This document shows, piece by piece, positions 1 through 5,451 of a stretch of DNA of 5,451 bases; position 1 is the first letter of the stretch; every line of letters begins with the position of its first letter. Under the pieces are notes generated by a model that was not told the origin of the DNA, did no database searches, and was given only the letters and a program-made list of their open reading frames with translations. The translations under genes and the position numbers were made by a program. Source of the stretch: Deltaproteobacteria bacterium. Lineage in GTDB: Bacteria > Desulfobacterota > Desulfobacteria > Desulfobacterales > ETH-SRB1. The stretch lies in NCBI GenBank assembly GCA_019314185.1, contig JAFCZU010000254.1, forward strand, positions 1-5,451, written 5' to 3'.

Positions 1-2
1 TT

Positions 3-206
3 GAAACGGAAGGACGCACGGATTTACTTATGGCCCTTTACGGCCCAGACAGTGAAACAAAGCTGATTGCGCGTGATGACGACAGCGGTACAGGCTGGAA
101 TGCAAAAATTGCCGTAGACCTTTCACCTGGTACGTATTATGTCAGAGTTGAACATTACGACAGTCAGAGCGGAACAGGTGCATACAGCATTAAGGTGGTG
201 AAGTAG
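3..206 (+). CDS. C-terminal fragment of a protein with a PPC-like (pre-peptidase C-terminal) domain
   Basis: Only the last 67 residues are visible; the gene begins left of the window and stops at TAG 204-206. The pattern fits the end of a PPC-type beta-sandwich: a strand ending in LLMALYGPD, then LIARDDDSGTGWNA with its acidic DDDSG turn, then LSPGTYYVRVEHYDS and a final GTGAYSIKVVK strand. Such domains usually sit at the C-terminus of secreted peptidases or other exported and cell-surface proteins, and are often removed during maturation. The catalytic or main part is outside the window, so the parent activity is unknown. The decarboxylase gene starts 84 bp downstream with no clear terminator between, so co-transcription is possible. 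I am fairly confident of the domain class and not of the parent protein. Confidence 0.7.
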   Translation, partial: ETEGRTDLLMALYGPDSETKLIARDDDSGTGWNAKIAVDLSPGTYYVRVEHYDSQSGTGAYSIKVVK

Positions 207-277
207 GGAAAATTGGGTTCGAAGCGATTATCTGATGTGCGTAAGAAGGCGCACAAAAATAAAAAACAGAGCAACCG

Positions 278-284
278 AAAGGAG
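278..284 (+). promoter_or_regulatory. Ribosome binding site AAAGGAG setting the decarboxylase start
   Basis: AAAGGAG lies 6 nt before ATG 291. This is the reason for choosing that ATG over an in-frame TTG at 213, which has no comparable site and would add a 26-residue, very lysine-rich leader not expected in this family. Confidence 0.8.
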
Positions 285-290
285 AAAACC

Positions 291-1781
291 ATGACAGAAC
301 AAAGCGAAACAATTCAGGAATTCGTCGCAGAACTTAAGGAATGGTATAAAAACGATACCGGGGACTTTAAAACGAATTTCGATGCGGCGGTAGCAGGTGT
401 GAAGGATCCGCCAGCCGACACCGATTGGTTAGTGTATTATGACTGGAAAGGCAAGGGGATAGACGATTTATGCTCGTTCTTTATCGAGTGGTACGACTGG
501 ATGCCGAAGGTTGAGACAGGACTGGCATACATTCAGAAATTCAGTTGGCTATATTATGAAAACGATGCTGGCCAAACCTTCATCAAATCCGATCAGGCCA
601 AAACCATGATGCTGCAATATGTTACCCTTCGGGGCAACTATTTGGACTCGGATGATTCACATCCGCTGGTGGCCGAATGGATCGATGAACTGGGCGATAA
701 ACAGATGTCCCAATTCCAAAAGACCAAGGCCGATCAGTTCAAAAACTTCAACGACTTTTTCATCAGGGAACTTAAGGACGGCGAGAGACCCGTAGCCTTT
801 CCCGATGACAGCACTGTTGTGACTGCACCGGCTGATTGTATCATCAACATGATCGTTGACGATTTAACCGAGGAAACTACCATACAGGCAAAGAATGTTT
901 CCCTTAACCTCAACCAGCTTTTAAACGGCTCGGAGCATGCCAAAAAATTCATTGGAGGCACTGCCGTCTCCTGCATTCTGATGCCCAACACCTATCACTG
1001 GTACCACTCGCCTGTTTCGGGAAAGGTCATTGAGTCCAACGCCGACGTGCTTGGGGATTATTTCGGAATCAAGGACTTTCCCGACCTTCTGGACAAAGGT
1101 GATGTCGGGTACGGATACGACTACAGCGATTTCGAGGTATTTCGCCGCGGATATCTGATCATTCAAACCCCAAACTACGGGCTAGTGGGCATGGTCCCGG
1201 TGGGGCTCAATACTGTTGGATCTGTGGTTTTCAAGGATCCGTTCAAGCGTATAACCCCAAATGATACCCCAGCCCCCATCACCAAGGGTCAGCAGGTGGG
1301 CTATTTCAAATACGGAGGATCGCTGAACATCCTTCTTTTCGAGTCGGGGCGTTTTCCCTCACTGAATCTTTTGGTGGGTGAAAAGATCGGCGCAATAAAT
1401 ACAAACTGCGAGGTTGCGGCGGCAACGAAATGGGTCGATAGCGGAATAAACATCAACACCGGCGATGCGGTCGAGCTACGGTATTCAGGGGGTATATGGC
1501 TGGCCAGCCCTGAATCGGGATATGTGGACGCCGCCGGTAACGCCGATTTCACTGCAAAGCCGGGATACACTCTGCCCGGGAAAAACGAGGGCGCCCTTTG
1601 CGGAAGAATCGGGACTGACGGCAACGTATTTCTTGTCGGTAAAAAGATCAATTTCACGGCAGACACATCCGGAAAATTGTACTTTTGCATCAACGACGAC
1701 CTGAACGGAGAATATGGGGCTGGCTTTACCGATAATATCGGATCGGTGTATGTCACCGTCGATATTACCCCGGTGAAGTAA
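291..1781 (+). CDS. Phosphatidylserine decarboxylase / PsiD-like pyruvoyl decarboxylase with C-terminal LecA-like domain
   Basis: The protein has 496 residues. Residues ~10-135 resemble the extra N-terminal domain (PSDC type) seen in PsiD-like members of the family. The decarboxylase core covers ~150-370: FNDFFIREL (153-161), PADC (Asp182), YHWYHSPVSGKV (His236/His239) and YGGS (Ser344). In the family, Asp and His drive self-cleavage at Gly-Ser, and the Ser becomes the N-terminal pyruvoyl group of the alpha chain; all these residues are present, so the enzyme should mature and be active. Residues ~380-490 form a PA-IL/LecA-like beta-sandwich with GALCGRIG and CINDD...DNIGSV, matching the calcium-site end of LecA. 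There is no signal peptide and no N-terminal membrane anchor, unlike typical membrane PSDs. With the extra N-domain, an amino acid such as tryptophan is as plausible a substrate as phosphatidylserine; this is inference. The S10 carboxypeptidase gene follows after 62 bp and carries the same tail. Confidence 0.88.
   Translation: MTEQSETIQEFVAELKEWYKNDTGDFKTNFDAAVAGVKDPPADTDWLVYYDWKGKGIDDLCSFFIEWYDWMPKVETGLAYIQKFSWLYYENDAGQTFIKSDQAKTMMLQYVTLRGNYLDSDDSHPLVAEWIDELGDKQMSQFQKTKADQFKNFNDFFIRELKDGERPVAFPDDSTVVTAPADCIINMIVDDLTEETTIQAKNVSLNLNQLLNGSEHAKKFIGGTAVSCILMPNTYHWYHSPVSGKVIESNADVLGDYFGIKDFPDLLDKGDVGYGYDYSDFEVFRRGYLIIQTPNYGLVGMVPVGLNTVGSVVFKDPFKRITPNDTPAPITKGQQVGYFKYGGSLNILLFESGRFPSLNLLVGEKIGAINTNCEVAAATKWVDSGININTGDAVELRYSGGIWLASPESGYVDAAGNADFTAKPGYTLPGKNEGALCGRIGTDGNVFLVGKKINFTADTSGKLYFCINDDLNGEYGAGFTDNIGSVYVTVDITPVK
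1428..1778 (+). other. LecA (PA-IL)-like domain, copy 1, at the end of the decarboxylase
   Basis: This segment codes for residues 380-496. It starts at KWVDSGININTGD and contains the core landmarks W..SP, VDAAGN, GYTLPG, NEGALCGRIG, VFLVG, SGKLYFCINDD and DNIGSVYV. In LecA, calcium is held by a Tyr, by Asp100 in NDVPGTYGNN and by the following NN pair. Here NDD and DN occupy equivalent places, separated by a slightly longer loop. The galactose-contacting His50 and Gln53 of LecA have no obvious counterpart, so the ligand may differ. Copy 2 ends the next gene. Confidence 0.75.
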
Positions 1782-1830
1782 AAGCGGCCCTGAGGTTGAA
1801 GTTCTCAACATTTGTGCAAAATCCTACAAA

Positions 1831-1836
1831 AAGGAG
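1831..1836 (+). promoter_or_regulatory. Ribosome binding site AAGGAG setting the carboxypeptidase start
   Basis: AAGGAG lies 7 nt before ATG 1844. It supports this ATG over the in-frame TTG at 1796, which has only a weak TGAGG before it and would add 16 residues. The 62 bp gap after the decarboxylase stop shows no convincing terminator, consistent with an operon. Confidence 0.8.
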
Positions 1837-1843
1837 TTCCGTC

Positions 1844-3541
1844 ATGGAAAACGAAAAGAATAACGCCGACGATCGGGTTGTCGCCATCCCCCGATATCTG
1901 AAAGATAACGCCTGCTCTGGAACCTACAATCTGCAAGTGACCTCATACGCCGGTTATATCAATGTGGATCAAATAAAGGAAAACTACCTGTATTATTGGT
2001 TCTTCGAAAGTCGAGCCACCGGACAAACCGACGTTTCGGCCATCCCGCTTGTGATATGGCTGAACGGAGGGCCAGGTGCATCATCTCTGGCTGGCCTTTT
2101 TCTGGAAAACGGGCCGTTTCTTCTGAAGGACACCGGAGAGAATCAGGCGGAGATTGCTGAAAACGAATCCGGTTGGAATCAGAAGGTTCATCTGATGTAT
2201 TGGGACCAGCCAGTAGGAACCGGATTCAGCTACACGGGCACCGAAAGCTATGCGCAATCGGAAAAGGAATTAAGTGAGCAGTTCTTCAATGCGTTGCAGG
2301 GTTTTTTCGAGCTTCATAGGGATTATCGTGACTGTGACCTCTATATCACAGGAGAAAGCTATGCGGGAAAATACATCCCGAACATGGCAAAGATGATCAA
2401 AGATAAAAACGAATCCCTTCCAGATGATCAGAAGATCAACCTGAAGGGCCTCGCCCTTGGGGACGGCTGGATGTATCCGCGATTGCAGACAAAACTGCAG
2501 GTCGACTATGGATACGAGATGGGATTTGTGGATACCCTGCAAAAGAGCACAGCCGAAACCCTTTACCGCGAATACTGTGATGCAATGGACAGAAAGGATA
2601 TGACCGCCGCATTCAACCTAGGCAACAACGTTTCGAATATGGTCTTAAGTTGCGCTGGAAATCCAGATATTTATGATGTACGCCGGTGGAACGATCTGCC
2701 CATAAAAAACCTGAAGGATTACCTATCCTGTGACAACGTCAAAAAAGCCATCTACGCCAAGGGCGACTGGCAATTCGCGGATGCCAGCAGCATCGTGGCA
2801 GACAATCTGATGGATGACCTGGAGACAGATGTCACCGGTCTGTTCCCGGAGCTGATCAAGAAATACCGGATGCTCTTTTATACCGGCAACTTCGACATGT
2901 CCTGCGGCTACTCCAGTACGGAACAGATACTCCAGTCATGGAATTACGAAAAGAAATGGACGGGGCTGATAAGGAAGGTATGGACCAAAGAACAACCGGC
3001 GGGCACAGGCGATCTGCCACCAACCCTCGGATACGTCAATGACTTGAACAACCTCAGTCAGGTCGTGATTCCCGATTCAGGGCACCAAGTCCCCGTTTCA
3101 AAGCCAATCGCCAGCCTTTTGATGATCAACAACTGGGTATTCAAACAGGAATTCAACGGGTATCTGCCGACTACGGTACAGGCGAAAATCAAGTGGGTGG
3201 ATACCGGAATAGCTATTTCAGAAGATGTGAAAACAACCGTAAGATATCTAAGCGGCACGTGGACAGCCAATCCCGAAACACGGTTTGTGGATGCCGGTGG
3301 CAACAGCAAACTGAAAGCCAAAACTGGCTACCCCCTTCCCGGTGCAAACGAAGGCGCCTTGTGCGGAAAAGTGGGCGAGTCCGGTGACGTATTTCTCATT
3401 GATAAGGAAAATGATATTCCCAATGGCCTTTCAGGCAATCTCTTTTTATGTATAAACGATGATCTGGACGGCATTTACGGCGCAGGATTCGCCGATAACG
3501 AGGGTTCGGTCACGGTAGCGGTGATTACTGATGTAGATTAG
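1844..3541 (+). CDS. Serine carboxypeptidase, peptidase family S10, with C-terminal LecA-like domain
   Basis: The 565-residue product removes, by homology, amino acids from peptide C-termini through a Ser-Asp-His triad on an alpha/beta-hydrolase fold. Visible S10 hallmarks are LNGGPGASS (73-81, oxyanion and substrate-carboxylate region), YWDQPVGTGFSYT (119-131), GESYAGKY with nucleophile Ser172, GNFDMSCG with Asp351, and PDSGHQVP with His414. The triad is complete. The catalytic part spans ~15-435, a normal S10 size. Residues ~450-562 are a LecA-like beta-sandwich closely matching the tail of the upstream decarboxylase. The N-terminus (MENEKNNADD) is acidic and polar with no signal peptide, although S10 enzymes normally act outside the cytoplasm or in the vacuole. 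S10 relatives also include acyltransferases, so transfer of an acyl group instead of hydrolysis cannot be excluded. A terminator-like inverted repeat follows the stop. Confidence 0.92.
   Translation: MENEKNNADDRVVAIPRYLKDNACSGTYNLQVTSYAGYINVDQIKENYLYYWFFESRATGQTDVSAIPLVIWLNGGPGASSLAGLFLENGPFLLKDTGENQAEIAENESGWNQKVHLMYWDQPVGTGFSYTGTESYAQSEKELSEQFFNALQGFFELHRDYRDCDLYITGESYAGKYIPNMAKMIKDKNESLPDDQKINLKGLALGDGWMYPRLQTKLQVDYGYEMGFVDTLQKSTAETLYREYCDAMDRKDMTAAFNLGNNVSNMVLSCAGNPDIYDVRRWNDLPIKNLKDYLSCDNVKKAIYAKGDWQFADASSIVADNLMDDLETDVTGLFPELIKKYRMLFYTGNFDMSCGYSSTEQILQSWNYEKKWTGLIRKVWTKEQPAGTGDLPPTLGYVNDLNNLSQVVIPDSGHQVPVSKPIASLLMINNWVFKQEFNGYLPTTVQAKIKWVDTGIAISEDVKTTVRYLSGTWTANPETRFVDAGGNSKLKAKTGYPLPGANEGALCGKVGESGDVFLIDKENDIPNGLSGNLFLCINDDLDGIYGAGFADNEGSVTVAVITDVD
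3191..3538 (+). other. LecA (PA-IL)-like domain, copy 2, at the end of the carboxypeptidase
   Basis: This segment codes for residues 450-565, starting at KWVDTGIAIS. It shares with copy 1 the blocks VDA.GN, GY.LPG, NEGALCG, SG.L, CINDDL.G.YGAGF and DN.GSV. About 61 of 111 positions are identical by hand count without gaps. Two cysteines (Cys507 and Cys536, in GALCG and CINDD) are conserved in both copies. The region equivalent to the LecA calcium loop is kept; the usual galactose-contact residues are not evident. Confidence 0.75.
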
Positions 3542-3552
3542 AGGCTGGGGGG

Positions 3553-3609
3553 CAGGCCAAGATAACTATCTGTAATCAAATAGTTACATCTGTAAAATTG
3601 GCCTGTTTT
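3553..3609 (+). terminator. Nested inverted repeat plus TTTT, likely operon terminator
   Basis: CAGGCCAA (3553-3560) pairs perfectly with TTGGCCTG (3598-3605), followed at once by TTTT (3606-3609). Inside, TAACTAT (3563-3569) pairs perfectly with ATAGTTA (3580-3586) around a 10 nt loop. It starts 12 bp after the carboxypeptidase stop, as expected for a rho-independent terminator, but the T run is short and the loop between the outer arms is large. Confidence 0.5.
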
Positions 3610-3669
3610 GAGCCCAATAACGACGTTTTTATGCCAAAATGGGCAATATTCAAATTAACGGGTGTAAAT

Positions 3670-3725
3670 GTCGAACAATCTCTTCCAGCGGACCGCAAAA
3701 AGCCGCGGCCGCTGAAGAGTTCGGC
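3670..3725 (+). other. Long imperfect hairpin resembling an integron attC site
   Basis: GTCGAA (3670-3675) pairs with TTCGGC (3720-3725, one G-T pair), CTCTT (3680-3684) with AAGAG (3715-3719), CAGCGG (3686-3691) with CCGCTG (3709-3714) and CCGC (3693-3696) with GCGG (3705-3708). Unpaired bases lie on the left arm: C at 3685 and A at 3692, plus a CAAT spacer. The ends GTCGAAC and GTTCGGC each match the attC consensus boxes RYYYAAC and GTTRRRY at 6 of 7 positions in the right orientation. Against attC: there is no spacer on the right arm and no second site is seen. No T run follows, so it is not a simple terminator. The rest of 3610-3801 holds no gene I can support. Confidence 0.4.
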
Positions 3726-3801
3726 GTAAAGGAGATGAAAAAACACAATATACGCCGCTATCTTTTACAAACCTTTTGATCGCAGTCCATGAGGGAAAAA
3801 G

Positions 3802-4155
3802 ATGAAGAAAAGCTTTGTCATAACTATTTTGTTCGCCGTGTCTGCATGTGCATCGCATACCGGCGTGGTGCCAATGGGTAAAGATACTTACATGATCGCA
3901 AAGCAGCAGGCTACCGGATTCCCTGGGCTCGGCAACATGAAAGCTGAAATCATTGCGGAAGGCACCCAATAAGGCGCTGTCCTTGGCAAAGAATTTCAGA
4001 TCGTCTCCACTCAGGAAACTCAACCACCTTATGTCTTGGGCAACTATCCGCGCGCTGAGATTCAATTTATGTGCATAGCTGCTGACGATCCCGAACATCA
4101 GCGCCCCAAATTGCAGAAAACCCCTGATGCTGTGATTGAAATGCGAAACCAGTAA
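3802..4155 (+). pseudogene. Small outer-membrane lipoprotein, interrupted by an in-frame TAA
   Basis: ATG 3802 follows a GAGGG ribosome binding site (3791-3795). The first 16 residues are a lipoprotein signal peptide: MKK, a hydrophobic stretch, then lipobox VSAC with Cys16 and Ala at +2, which predicts outer-membrane sorting. The mature part begins ASHTGVVPMGKDTYMIAKQQ, which I recognise as a widespread small proteobacterial lipoprotein of unknown function. TAA at 3970-3972 ends it after 56 residues. The same frame then continues for 60 codons with QPPYVLGNYPRAEIQFMC and ends at TAA 4153. That second half is the expected C-terminal half of the family. Since reading frame and homology continue past the stop, I call it a pseudogene. 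A 56-residue truncated lipoprotein could still be made. Confidence 0.72.
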
Positions 4156-4196
4156 TCACTGTTCATTCCGGGGGCTCGATCGGCAAGGAAAAGAAT

Positions 4197-4757
4197 ATGA
4201 CTGACGAAGGTCAACCCATAAAACCAGAGCACGTTTTCTTAAAGATCATCTGGCGAAGCACACTCGGCTTGAGTGTGAGCATGGAACAGGCTACGACGTG
4301 GTCTATTACAGGACTTGCGGCGATTATCGGCCTGTTCATCAGCAATCTAGATTCAGTTGGACAGCTCGTAAGCCGTCAAGGGTTACGTTGGGGCCTTATT
4401 ATGTTTACAGGTTCCCTTGTCATCGGTGCGCTGAGTAAGCAAATCGGTATGGCAATCGCAAAAGGTCTGGCCATGCTTGAAAAAATGGAAAACATTTTGT
4501 CATCAGAGCAAGGCCAGGTTTTGATGACAAACATGACTACATCGTCGCCGCAGCTTGTTGAAGAAATGGCAGCACCCTACTTTTGGCCTCTATCAACATT
4601 GATGCGTAAGTCTGGCATGAAAGGTCTGTCAGATTATCTCTTTTCAGACAAGCGTTTTATCAAACTATTCTGCGTGCAAATGCTTCTTGTTAATCTGCAT
4701 GGGCTCCTTGCCGCAGCAGGCTTGGTCGTAGTCGCATCATCAATTATTACGAAATGA
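4197..4757 (+). CDS. Membrane protein of unknown function with about three transmembrane segments
   Basis: The 186-residue product starts at ATG 4197, with AAGGA 7 nt upstream. I do not recognise a family. Hydrophobic stretches at ~33-52, ~63-83 and ~154-183 look like membrane helices; the last is long enough for a helix or a tight hairpin. A mixed soluble segment at ~90-150 contains LAMLEKMENILSSEQGQ, likely helical, and would lie on one side of the membrane. The N-terminal ~25 residues carry no signal peptide. The gene lies 41 bp after the broken lipoprotein gene and may share its transcript. No catalytic motif is visible, so no function is proposed. Confidence 0.7.
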   Translation: MTDEGQPIKPEHVFLKIIWRSTLGLSVSMEQATTWSITGLAAIIGLFISNLDSVGQLVSRQGLRWGLIMFTGSLVIGALSKQIGMAIAKGLAMLEKMENILSSEQGQVLMTNMTTSSPQLVEEMAAPYFWPLSTLMRKSGMKGLSDYLFSDKRFIKLFCVQMLLVNLHGLLAAAGLVVVASSIITK

Positions 4758-4823
4758 GAAGGCCGAACAAGCGCATTGTCGTATCCAGATAAATCCGAAT
4801 CGTTGGGATTCCCGATAATTGGG

Positions 4824-4961
4824 ATGAAATTCGATGTTGTTACCCAGTGGGTGATCGCATATGGCCAGTTGGTTATATACCCCTATGCAGGGCTTGCCGT
4901 GGCATTGGGGAAAATGGTGCTAACGTCATACAACTCTTTGCAGAGCTTGCTCTGGCACTGA
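4824..4961 (+). CDS. Doubtful small hydrophobic ORF, possibly cut by the intron
   Basis: From ATG 4824 the frame gives 45 residues with a hydrophobic stretch (VTQWVIAYGQLVIYPYAGLAVAL) that could cross the membrane once. The same frame is open back to a TTG at 4776. Neither start has a good ribosome binding site. The stop (TGA 4959-4961) falls where the group II intron sequence appears to begin, so the real reading frame may have continued into the downstream exon. It could equally be a chance ORF or a remnant. No family recognised. Confidence 0.25.
   Translation: MKFDVVTQWVIAYGQLVIYPYAGLAVALGKMVLTSYNSLQSLLWH
4941..4954 (+). repeat. Short perfect inverted repeat just before the putative intron
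   Basis: CAGAGC (4941-4946) and GCTCTG (4949-4954) form a perfect 6 bp stem with a TT loop. It sits a few bases before the likely 5' end of the group II intron. It may be part of the target site or coincidental. Confidence 0.35.
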
Positions 4962-5451
4962 GAAATGAGGCGTAAGGTACTGCGAAAGCCCCACCTGACT
5001 AAAGTTAAGCCAGCAGGTCAATAGTGACGTCCGAGGGTCAGCTCTGAGAGGAGAGTCCTAAGCCGGGCGGAGCAAGGATGCAGGCTGTGTGATTGAGCCC
5101 CGAAAAATGTATAGTTGTGGATCAATGCGCAGGAAGGCAGCAGCCCTGGATACGCTATGGCAAGTATTCAGGACACCACCGGGGTCTTATGTAGCGGCCG
5201 ACAAGGCCTCAATATAGCGGGTGAAAGTCCCGCCATACCAATTGCTCGATTCGGGTATGTAGCGATACCACAGTTCGTGTAGGGTAACCGCACGTCCATT
5301 GCGTGGTGTAAACGGCCTGGCCGCCCCATGGCGTGGAAAAAAAAAGAAGCGCTGTCGAGGTGGGGGCAATCTGTAGGTCTAGCAAATATGGGAGCCTGAA
5401 CATAAAGGAATGACTGCAGCCCCGAAAATGGTGGCCATCATAGAAGTTGCT
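4958..5451 (+). mobile_element. Group II intron, 5' portion (ribozyme domain I onward), runs off the right edge
   Basis: About 450 bp here has no convincing gene but is rich in the short stems and GNRA-like loops of a bacterial group II intron. The most telling element is GCGGGTGAAAGTCCCGC (5217-5233), the hairpin common in domain I of these introns. Other family-like stretches are GTCAATAGTGACGTCCGAGG (5018-5037), CCTAAGCCGGGCGGAGCAAG (5057-5076) and TAACCGCACGTCC (5284-5296). A reverse transcriptase/maturase start follows, at the place expected for an ORF in domain IV. The exact 5' end is uncertain: no perfect GTGYG occurs near 4958, although CTGAGAAATGAGGCG (4958-4972) is where I would expect it. 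A GTGTG at 5088 is the alternative. The 3' end and the protein lie outside the window. Confidence 0.72.
5410..5451 (+). CDS. Start of the intron-encoded reverse transcriptase/maturase (partial)
   Basis: Only 14 residues are visible, MTAAPKMVAIIEVA, open to the right edge. The position after ~450 bp of ribozyme-like sequence and the MTAAPK-type opening are typical of group II intron proteins, which splice the intron and copy it into new sites. AAAGGA (5404-5409) touches the ATG directly, an unusually short spacing; the in-frame ATG at 5428 is the alternative start, 18 nt from it. Identity rests mainly on context. Confidence 0.5.
   Translation, partial: MTAAPKMVAIIEVA

Noticed and set aside
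236..253. Small hairpin GTGCG...CGCAC upstream of the decarboxylase
   Set aside because: Five base pairs with an A-rich, not T-rich, downstream flank; not a terminator and too weak to call.
213..290. TTG-started N-terminal extension of the decarboxylase
   Set aside because: No ribosome binding site before TTG 213; a strong AAAGGAG precedes ATG 291.
734..1756. Several minus-strand open frames inside the decarboxylase gene
   Set aside because: They are antisense to a gene with intact catalytic motifs and have no recognisable domains.
3631..3729. 33-codon frame beginning MPKWAIFKLTG across the hairpin
   Set aside because: No ribosome binding site and no recognisable family; it overlaps a structure that better explains the sequence.
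3735..3779. 14-codon ORF (MKKHNIRRYLLQTF) with AAAGGAG touching its ATG
   Set aside because: Very short, with no spacing between the ribosome binding site and the start; no support beyond the motif. It could at most be a leader peptide.
3655..4098. Open frame of 147 codons on the minus strand
   Set aside because: It lies opposite the lipoprotein pseudogene, whose plus-strand frame shows a signal peptide, lipobox and family-like sequence on both sides of the stop; the minus-strand product resembles nothing and has no ribosome binding site evidence.
4763..4807. Possible second attC-like site starting CCGAACAAGC and ending near GTTGGGA
   Set aside because: One end resembles an attC box but the two ends do not pair and there is no hairpin between them.
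5187..5403. Two overlapping minus-strand open frames of 60 and 64 codons
   Set aside because: They fall inside the structured group II intron RNA region and have no recognisable domain.

Overview
The window looks like accessory DNA from a Gram-negative bacterium, probably one of the Pseudomonadota. The evidence is a lipobox-bearing small lipoprotein of a type common in that phylum, strong AAGGAG ribosome binding sites, mid-range G+C and the 5' part of a bacterial group II intron. No feature fixes the genus. All recognisable genes are on the + strand.

Left part (1-3541): the end of a protein with a PPC-like C-terminal beta-sandwich domain is followed by two closely spaced complete genes. The first (291-1781) is a pyruvoyl-dependent decarboxylase of the phosphatidylserine decarboxylase / PsiD-like superfamily. 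The second (1844-3541) is a serine carboxypeptidase of family S10. The two catalytic parts are unrelated, but both proteins end in the same ~110-residue domain, which resembles the calcium-dependent galactose lectin LecA (PA-IL). A hand count of an ungapped alignment gives about 61 identities in 111 positions. This pair is the most interesting content. Together they look like a small operon whose products share a targeting or glycan-binding tail. One possible scheme is that the peptidase frees a C-terminal amino acid and the decarboxylase turns an amino acid into an amine, but the substrates cannot be read from sequence.

Middle (3542-4757): a nested inverted repeat followed by TTTT probably ends the operon. 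Next comes a long imperfect hairpin (3670-3725) with several properties of an integron attC site. After it lies a small outer-membrane lipoprotein gene broken by an in-frame TAA, then an intact gene for a 186-residue membrane protein of unknown function.

Right part (4758-5451): a doubtful short hydrophobic ORF leads into a structured non-coding stretch that I read as domain I and following sequence of a group II intron. A probable start of the intron-encoded reverse transcriptase/maturase (ATG at 5410) runs off the right edge. The intron may have truncated the short ORF.
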